Assembly (NCBI GenBank): GCA_964034945.1
Contig: OZ035963.1
Coordinates: 67,972,682 to 68,036,681 of the forward strand
Reading direction: 5' to 3'
Length of the DNA stretch: 64,000 nucleotides
From: Chrysopilus asiliformis
Taxonomy: Eukaryota > Arthropoda > Insecta > Diptera > Rhagionidae
Below are positions 56,739-64,000 of this stretch, piece after piece. A program made the translations under genes and the position numbers. Under the pieces are notes generated by a model. It was not told the origin of the DNA and did no database searches. It saw only the letters and a program-made list of their open reading frames with translations. Position 1 is the first letter of the stretch; the number at the start of each line of letters is the position of its first letter.

Positions 56739-58714
56739 AAAAACAAATCAACATTGTGTAATTTATATAAGAAATCGTAAAAAGATGCACAATCGTGAGA
56801 GATGTCGAAAAAAAAGCTGATTTTAATTTTATCTTTTGTACAATTTTTACCTTTTTTTATGGCGAATGGATTCTAGGAGTTTAATCTTTTTTTAGTGTGA
56901 AAATTTCGAGAATTTTTATCGCATTGCTACAATTTTTACTAGAGTTTAGATTTAAAGTTGTGCAGCACTGAGCGGATCGTATTTGATTTGAAGGAATCGA
57001 ATTCGTCATAAATTGTGATTATCGCTTTTACTCCTTCCAAAATAATGATTAAATATAGCGTAATTTAACATATTTTAAGATGGGATTATTCTAGAAATTT
57101 TATATTTGCTGGAAAACCCCATTTTAGTCATGAATATTTGGACAGAATTCGTTTATCAATGTATTTGCTCATAGTTTTGAATTTTTAAAAATGTCAATAT
57201 GTCAGTAAAGAATTTTTTTGATAGTCCAATTCTACTTAAGGAGTAAAAGGGGGCAATCATCATTATTTTCCTGTATAATTTTTTCATTTCATTATTAATA
57301 ACTGTGAATCAGAGTAAATATGATGATCTTATAACGAATCTTTATACTGGATCCACACATGCAGGCGAATCACGGTCACGTAAATTTTTAATAAAATACC
57401 ATTTGCGGATAGATTATGTACTAGAAAAATGTCTACTACACTCCAATAAATCCCAAAATAGTAAAAAAATTTACAAACTCCCAAAATCATTGAAAATGTT
57501 TTATGTCCTGATTTATTTTCAACAAATTAGATATTTGAATGTTCCAACTAATTAGAAATGAAATTGTACTTTAAACTGCCACAATACTCTTGTAACATTT
57601 TTTAAGAAACAAAATTTTACTTTGAATGTTAGAATTGAAAGTTTTTTTTTCTAAAATAATAATAAAAAATTCGTAAGAAAAAAAAATCTGATAGTGATTT
57701 TATAAATCTAGTGCTAAATGTTTCCTCTTTGGGTTCCGATTTTGTAAAATTTTAAGCAAAAATTTGAATAAAAAATAATTCTTGGATTTTTGTAAAAAAT
57801 CAAAGAATTTTGTTTACAATAGAAACAATTTTTGATCGATTGTTTAAGTGCACACATCATTCTGAATTTAAGTGTTAAAACCGTTTATTGTGTGTTAGGT
57901 AAATAATAAAGATTTCAAAACGTGATTAAAAACATTCAATTAAGAAGAAAATTTTGAAATAAAAATTCCACATGAAAATATTTTTAAAGAAATCGAAGAG
58001 ATCATTATTTACTATTTATTTCCACAGTTAATCAATCTTGGCTCTATATTTAATCATGCTATTTAACGGTTTGTTTTTAGCAAATTCATAAATTTTCCAT
58101 GAACATGGAAACACTTTCTTTTTTTCTTAAATTATAAATTCAGATAAATTATATTTATAAGATTAGATCGTTCATCAAAATTTATTGTATCATACAAAAC
58201 AACTTCAAGTATAAGGTAGTAAGATACATTTGTAACTAATTATGGCTATCAAATGAATTATATTCATATATAAATGTGACAATATCATCTATTTCATTGT
58301 TGTGTAAATAATTTAATATTAAATATTTGTGTAGAATTAGGTAATTTCATTTTTAAATCCTGAAAACGTCGTTAGATTTGCTTATTTCTTCAGAAGCAAG
58401 GGAAGGAGGAGGTGAAGGAAAAGGGAGAAATACATTTTTGTAATAAAGCTCCAATCGACTTAAGAGTGCTCGGAAAATGTTTTATGCAAAAATAAAAGGT
58501 CGACCTTTTTCATGATCACAATACTTTATTATACTACGTTCTAAGAAAGCAGAAATAAAACAACTAATTCGGTTCAGAAATTTCTTTATAAATTACAAAA
58601 ACTTTATAATACTTGATAATATATAGATATTTTTTTTCGTCTTTTTTGAAATATTATTAGATTAAAAACTATTTGATTTTGTATTTTTTGATCCGAATTT
58701 TATATTTTTTATGG
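56739..58714. other. Intergenic, nothing recognised
   Basis: Very AT-rich; the left part is the TMEM185 3' UTR and the right part the 3' flank of the elongase. The ORF at 57304-57555 has no supporting feature. A GA-rich patch lies near 58390-58430. Confidence 0.4.
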
Positions 58715-59898
58715 TCAGTTTTTTTTCTTGACATACGCCTTGTAATAAAAATCAGAGAATAACAGAAACATAAAAGTATTCTGCGATAAACCAACAAAAC
58801 TAATATATCTAGAGAAGGTACAGTTTTTGTTTATAAACGGCCAAGTAAAGTGCAGTACTAAATATGCAAATTGTGCCAATTGTAGCTGCGTTATGTGCTT
58901 TTTCCACCAAATTGAGTGTTTAACATTTTGATAAGAAGTACAAAAGTAGTACCCATACATTATTATGTGAACGAAGCTATTTATCACACCAATCATAGTC
59001 GGATGACTTCCTATTTATTATAGATTTTAATATTTAAAAAAAATCCATGTGAAGATAAATTTCGTTTACCTGACATAAACTTTTGGAATATATAAACGGC
59101 GAAAATCATTCCTGCGTGATGATAAACGTGTAAAAACGTTAAATGGCTGTTTTTCTTTCGTAATACAAAGAATACCTGGAAAAATTCAAGTTATGTTTTA
59201 TTTACGAGGAATTTTTAATAATTGCTGGTGACTTAACAGTGTCCAGGAGGTCAAGGTATTTGGTTAGGTAATACAAATACGACACAAATATTAAATTCTT
59301 CATGTATGGCTCATTGTTGCTGTGGTCACAGGGCTGACAAATCCAACTGAAGTCTTTTTGCAAGTACGAATTCCACAGAGCCTAGAAAAATTTTATTTGC
59401 AATTAGAAAAGTTGATAGATGTCCATAGAACAGGTCACGCTAATCGCCAAATTTTTGTGTTGGAGCCGTCACACTATCTAAGAATTCCCTCGCCCGTAAA
59501 CTTGTGATGTAGTTTAAAGACAGTTCCAAAATTGTAAAGTTAAAATTTTGCAAAATCTCATCGCACTTTTCTCTTGCCCAAACTTACCGTTATCCAAATA
59601 ATGACATTAAAAACGACTTGTAGGAAATTATACACAATAATCCAAGTCCTTAGATTGTATGGTTTCCGATATTCCATCCAATTTGGACCCCATTGCAATG
59701 CAAAAAATAAATACAAAAAAATCACTCCAAAAACTGGAACTGGCGAACCGATTAAGGGGTAGTGCACAACACGAGGATCTGAAATTTATAATCCATAATT
59801 TAATTAAGGTATTTGAATGTTTTTTCACACTTGAAACCTTCAAATTCCGTGAAAAAATATTTGTAGGCGTTGCAAAGACTCGTTAGTACGTAAGCCAT
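58715..59898 (-). CDS. ELOVL-family very-long-chain fatty acid elongase 1
   Basis: Complement of join(58715..59010, 59070..59175, 59238..59381, 59588..59778, 59838..59898), 265 aa, a usual length for insect ELOVLs. ELOVLs are ER membrane condensing enzymes (3-ketoacyl-CoA synthases) that add two carbons from malonyl-CoA. Hallmarks: DPRVVHYPLIGSPVPV at the N-terminus, KYLDLLDTVFFVLRKKNSHL, the catalytic histidine box HVYHH, NSFVHIIMYGYYF, and WWKKHITQLQLAQF. It ends KAYVKKKN, a lysine-rich ER-retrieval type tail. Exon 1 (MAYVLTSLCNAYKYFF...) was placed by phase and by the family's D-P-R join; its donor (AAG/GTTTCA) is weak but fits. A paralogue lies upstream at 60789. Confidence 0.92.
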
Positions 59899-60335
59899 CA
59901 CACTTTCGCTTGAATTTTGAAAATTCTTTGAAATAATTCGTATAAGATGGTCTTATGTTTGTCACGGTCAAAAAGCAAATGCCACAGTAACAGGAAATCA
60001 ATGATATCAGTGCCACAAATATTTGAATTTAATTTTGTATTCATTTAATTAAATTATTTTAAAGCCGTCAGCAACGTCATGGGGTCAGACTTATAATATA
60101 AATTAGAATTTATTTTTGACGGATTTTTTTTTGTTGTTTCCCCATGAGGGTTAGTGACCGAAGGTATTTAATTCTAAAACGATGGGATTTTCGGACTAAG
60201 TTACGCTAATTTTGGGTATGAAAAGGCCGATTTCTTCATAAATTTTTTATACAAATTTTAAAGATTGAGAAGTGTTATTTTCTGCAAATTAAAATTACTG
60301 TTGGCAAATTAAAATTAATGAATTTCGACTAAATA

Positions 60336-60523
60336 CAGTGGAACTTTGATTTGTAAACTTAATATATTCCTATAGGTTGTCAATAAACCAAAACGTCCAT
60401 GAACCGCGGCATTGTTTGGGTTTAAAATAAGTTCTTAAGGCGAAGCATTGTATTTTATAGCACTAAAGAAAGATAAACCGAATCGTTTGCAAACAAAAAA
60501 GTTATTGAATCGAGGTTCCACTG
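60336..60523. mobile_element. MITE with pogo/Tigger-like termini and TA target duplication
   Basis: 188 bp, flanked by TA on both sides (60334-60335 and 60524-60525). Left end CAGTGGAACTTTGATT; right end, read inward on the other strand, CAGTGGAACCTCGATT: 14 of 16 positions identical. CAGTGGAAC-type ends with TA duplication are typical of pogo/Tigger and other Tc1-mariner elements. There is no coding capacity, so it is non-autonomous. Confidence 0.85.
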
Positions 60524-60788
60524 TATCTCTTGAAATAAAAATGACGAAATACAGCTGGAATCATATTAAAATTGTAAGTAATTTTATTAACACTTTTTGA
60601 ATTTTCTAAAAATCATTAAATATTTTACAATTTATATAGTGTGACAGCAAAAAAAAAGTTTCTTATACTATTTTATGCCACCATTGGTATAAAACACTGT
60701 TATATATAATTTTAAAGTTTATTAAAGAATTTAAAAACTTTTGAAAGCATAGTTTCTTGTTTTATGTATTTAAGAATAGATGAAATCT

Positions 60789-61583
60789 TCAACTAATCGC
60801 AACCTTCCCGTATGATTTTTTATAAAATCTTGTAAACAACAAACTAAAAACAATTCCTTGACTGAATCCAGTAAATAACCAAAATTTTGGGAAATTACAA
60901 TTCCTCGACAGTAATGAATTTCCAAAATAAATCATTAGAATTGCAAATTGTATTAATTGTATTTGTGTGATGTGCCTTTTCCACGGCAATGAATCAACAT
61001 TTTCCGGTCGAATTGCAGACAGTAAATAATAAAAATACATGACAACATGAACAACTCCATTGATAAAACCCATAATTAATAAATTCCCACCCGGTGAATA
61101 TTGAACAGCAAAATATCCCAAAATACACATTAGCAAGTGATGATAAATGTGTAAAAATGTAATTTGATTCCATTTTTTTCGAAGTGTAAATACGATTGTA
61201 TCGAGCAGATCTAGAGTTTTTATTAAAAAATAGCTATACATAAGTTTAGCCTCCATTAGTCCTGCAGGAGATGATGAAAAATTTATCTCCTGACATGTTA
61301 AATCATATCTATATCGGATCATATTTCGAAGAACCTGAAAAAAAAATTCGATTTCTCTTATTTGTTGTATCTAAAAAAGTCTGCAAACTTACTAGAATCG
61401 CTTGTAAGATATTTAAAACAATCTGCAGTCCATTATAAAGTATTAGAGGGACCTTCAGATCAAATGGTTCTCGGTTTTTTAAAATTCGAGGTCCCAATCG
61501 AGTTACAAAGTAGAAATAACAGCCAATTAGTGCCAGGATTTTGTAAGGATTCCCCATTAGAAAGTACGAATTTAATCGTGTAT
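60789..61583 (-). CDS. ELOVL-family very-long-chain fatty acid elongase 2 (5' exon not found)
   Basis: Complement of join(60789..61334, 61393..61583), 245 codons plus stop, lacking the first exon. Motifs: RLNSYFLMGNPYKILALIGC, KTLDLLDTIVFTLRKKWNQI, the histidine box HIYHH, NGVVHVVMYFYYLL and PWKRHITQIQLIQF, ending YKKSYGKVAIS. The 191-base exon has exactly the length and phase of the equivalent exon (59588-59778) in the neighbouring paralogue. Everything downstream is one 546-base exon, where the neighbour has three. The missing first exon should be about 60 bases ending in G in phase with AT-ACA; I found no convincing candidate in the 800 bases upstream. It could be further away or, less likely, lost. 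Same reaction as the neighbour; substrate unknown. Confidence 0.88.
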
Positions 61584-62860
61584 CTGAAATCACAAAAAAA
61601 TATGTGTGTTGAAATGTTCACCCAAATTTTTCAACACAAAATTTCGCTTAATTTTTCAAAACAAAATTTTCTTAAATTTTCTAAAATAAAAACTTGTAGT
61701 TAAGCTTGAAAATCAACCCCAAAGTGCGCTCAGTATGTTATATCACTTAATTCTTTGGTGTAGTTATTTTTACGAATCATCTTGTTGTTGCGATTTTTGT
61801 CAATTGCGTAAATTTTCGGCGTCAAGTATTTGCAGAAGATTAACTAAATCGTAATGGTTGTCCAAAAATATCTTTTTATTCAAAAAAAAAACCCCTGCCT
61901 TTGTTATTTTTTGAATAATTAAGGTTTTTCTATTGCATTTCCCTAGTTTTTCACATTTAAACATACGCGGCCAATATTTTTTATAAACGAAAAAAAAATA
62001 TTTGTTCAAAATCCACAAATATCGTTTTGTTTGTATACAAAAACATGCGAACATTTCTGCATTCGAAATTATCACCAAAAGAGTTTTGTACGAAATGCAC
62101 ATGACTCATGATAAATAATATTTATTTTTTGATAAAGCACTTTATAGAAAGTTTTAATTTTATCAAAAAAAAGTTATTAATAGGCAAATAGTATAAAACA
62201 AAATTATAGATACCAGCTTTTTCATAAATAAAATGAATATATCCTCGATAAATATAATTAAAAACTTGATACATTATAATAATTACTAATCTAAACCACA
62301 ATTTATATTTCGAACTTGTGGTAAACGATAAACGTTTTACACCGTCGACGACTTCTGAGTGACTAAATTTAGTTTTTGTCAAAAATAAACAATAATCCAT
62401 TTATTAATGTAAACAATTTGTCAATGGAGACCCCCCGCTTTGTGTCAATAAAATCATTTTTTAATGGTTATTTTTTTTATTTAATTAATTTCTATTAATG
62501 TGAATACGAAAAATAGTAATTATTCATTTAATCTTTGGAACATGATTTTTAATACCTTTTCTTGATAAATTGTTTATTATTTTATATTTTCTTAACTCTT
62601 TTATCTTTAAAGATAATGGATTATTTTTTTTACACTTATTGTGATTTCCCGCAATTCTTTTGAATTCCCTTTGCTACGCCACTGACCTACTAACCTGATT
62701 TTTGTGAAACTTTTTTAGCAACTTTCCAATTACATAAGAAATCTTGTAGATTATGTGCTGATATTGAAATTCCCCTTTTGTCCTTCTCCGCCTTCTGCTA
62801 TTTTCTGAGCCTGTAGAGAGATTTTGATATGGCTTTCACTTTCTTTCAAGTTTTCTGCTC
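61584..62860. other. Upstream of elongase 2; possible solo transposon end
   Basis: AT-rich. ORFs on the minus strand (61800-62102, 62122-62400) show no signal, family or splice partner. GCTACGCCACTG at 62673-62684 is the inverse of a hAT-type CAGTGGCGTAGC terminus; no partner end found. Confidence 0.35.
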
Positions 62861-62861
62861 G

Positions 62862-63200
62862 GATTCACTTCACCCCCTTCCCTTACTGCCCCACAACTCA
62901 GTATAATTTTTAATGGTGATATGTTAGAGATGGAGCCGGGGAACATCTGTGCTGAATTTCAGGTTAATCGGTTAGGTAGTTTTCCCGCGAAAGAGTGACA
63001 CAAAGGAAAAACAAAGCTTCAGATTTCGTTACCCTAGTCCCTTACTCCCCCACCACTTGGGCTACTTTCCAATAGACCTATGTTGAAACCATGTCTACAG
63101 CGAATTTCCGTGCCAAATTTCAGTTCAATCGGTTCAGCCATTTTCACGTGAAAGAGGAACATACAGACACCAACTCATTTTTATATATTACTATGATTAT
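62862..63200. repeat. Dispersed copy of the 162-bp repeat family, two units and terminus
   Basis: Two diverged units in inverse orientation to the array: GATTCACTTCACCCCCTTCC, TTCAGGTTAATCGGTTAGG, TTTTCCCGCGAAAGAGTGAC, then GTTACCCTAGTCCCTTACTC, AATTTCAGTTCAATCGGTTC. It ends at TTTTTATATATTACTATGAT, the family terminus found inverted at 24047. Confidence 0.87.
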
Positions 63201-63337
63201 GACAACATTAGGCAATAACATACAGTTTTTTTTTTTAAATTCCACTATATTAAATTTGTTTTACTATTCTGCTCGTTTTATTAAATTACCAACAAAAATT
63301 AAATTTAAAATTACAACGAAGTTTGAAGTTGGTTTTG

Positions 63338-63425
63338 AAACAGAACTGCATATACCAACTTAAAAATATATTAGACGAAAATAATCGTATAATATATTTT
63401 TAAGTTGGTATATGCAGTTGTGTTT
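63338..63425. repeat. Long hairpin: 30-bp perfect inverted repeat
   Basis: Arms at 63344-63373 and 63390-63419 are exact reverse complements (30 of 30), separated by 16 bases. With one mismatch they extend to 36 bp (63338-63373 and 63390-63425). The arm begins AACTGCATATACCAACTTAA. This could be a small MITE, a miRNA-like precursor or a recently formed palindrome. Confidence 0.93.
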
Positions 63426-64000
63426 TTTTGTCCGTATTCGAATGTCCTTCGACTTCAGAGTATAGCATGCTCTAAATCTGCTCTAAAAACAAATAATTTT
63501 CGCAAGTCTCCTTTATATAAACTTTACCATCGAAATACATATATAATTAGTGTGTAGATGAAAAATTCATGATTTTGTTTTTAATTAGGTGCCCCTAACA
63601 CGAATTTTTAATATCAAATGCAAAATATTCACAAGTCATTTGGTAAAGTTTAAGTTTTAATTGAACAGTTGTTTTTCGATAAAGGTTTTGCTAGAGGAAT
63701 AGTTGTTTTTCAAAATTTTGATCTATTTTTGGTTATTATGTTAAAAAAAAATCCTTTTTTGTGCACCTTTCCAAAAAAAGAGATAGAAATTGAAAATTTT
63801 CGGAACGTTTAATGTCATAATAATCAATGTGTTAAAAACTGGACTCTTCACTCTTTATTTCTGCAAAACTGGCCTAACTTTATCTCAAATTCTTGTAACA
63901 TTTTGTGTAAATTTTTACCTTTCTATTACTTATTTGTATTATGTGAGTCCCATTCACATTTTACAAGTAAGATAGGAAATATGTGTACCAGCAACTGCGA
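63426..64000. other. AT-rich end of window, nothing recognised
   Basis: No gene or repeat recognised. The ORF at 63790-63975 has no supporting feature. Confidence 0.4.

Noticed and set aside
61800..62102. Minus-strand ORF upstream of elongase 2 as candidate first exon
   Set aside because: No GT donor in the frame near its end and no ELOVL-like sequence.
62122..62400. 92-codon minus-strand ORF with hydrophobic segments
   Set aside because: Considered as a membrane protein or the missing elongase exon, but its frame, length and sequence fit neither, and the AT-rich composition explains the Phe/Ile/Tyr content.
1..64000. tRNA, rRNA or CRISPR features
   Set aside because: No cloverleaf with A and B boxes, no rRNA words and no spaced direct-repeat array were seen; a CRISPR array is not expected in an animal genome.

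Overview
This is a window of an insect nuclear genome, very probably a fly (Diptera). Intron-rich genes with GT/AG junctions sit in AT-rich intergenic DNA. The window holds six intact genes plus one pseudogene of the DUF1091 secreted family, which is greatly expanded in flies. An apolipophorin-III-like gene with small relatives argues against a Drosophila-like fly, since Drosophila lacks classical apoLp-III; a lower dipteran is my inference. Gene models were assembled by hand from splice sites and reading phase. No transcript or database evidence was available.

Layout. 1-5430: no gene seen. 5431-6290 (-): mitochondrial ribosomal protein S12. 6291-11599: non-coding, with islands that may be regulatory and an inverted-repeat element at 9455-9849. 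11600-16541 (+): a complete 13-exon Atg9. 17400-17560: a 21-bp tandem repeat. 18482-21182 (-): a VARP/ANKRD27 orthologue (VPS9 domain, ankyrin repeats, zinc-binding motif). 22900-23581 (-): an unrecognised secreted protein. 24047-25573: a 162-bp satellite-like array belonging to a repeat family that recurs in pieces across the window. 26191-34973 (-): an apoLp-III-like gene followed by three much shorter relatives with the same exon plan. 35798-49118: secreted proteins on the minus strand (Pro-rich, acidic, Cys-rich and DUF1091). 50314-52898 (+): two more DUF1091 genes on either side of a hAT transposon remnant. 53232-54786 (-): splicing factor ESS2, head to head with TMEM185 (55333-56738, +). 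58715-61583 (-): two ELOVL fatty-acid elongase genes with a pogo-like MITE between them.

Functional themes. The housekeeping genes (S12, Atg9, VARP, ESS2, TMEM185) frame a central block of about 30 kb. Nearly every gene in that block starts with a short signal-peptide exon of 15-33 codons that ends in phase 0, followed by rapidly diverging mature sequence. Such a plug-in signal exon makes tandem duplication and exon exchange easy. The most notable content is the apoLp-III-like minigene cluster, the two-orientation DUF1091 cluster, a secreted gene that lacks its own signal exon downstream of one that has it, and the satellite array that is open on both strands.
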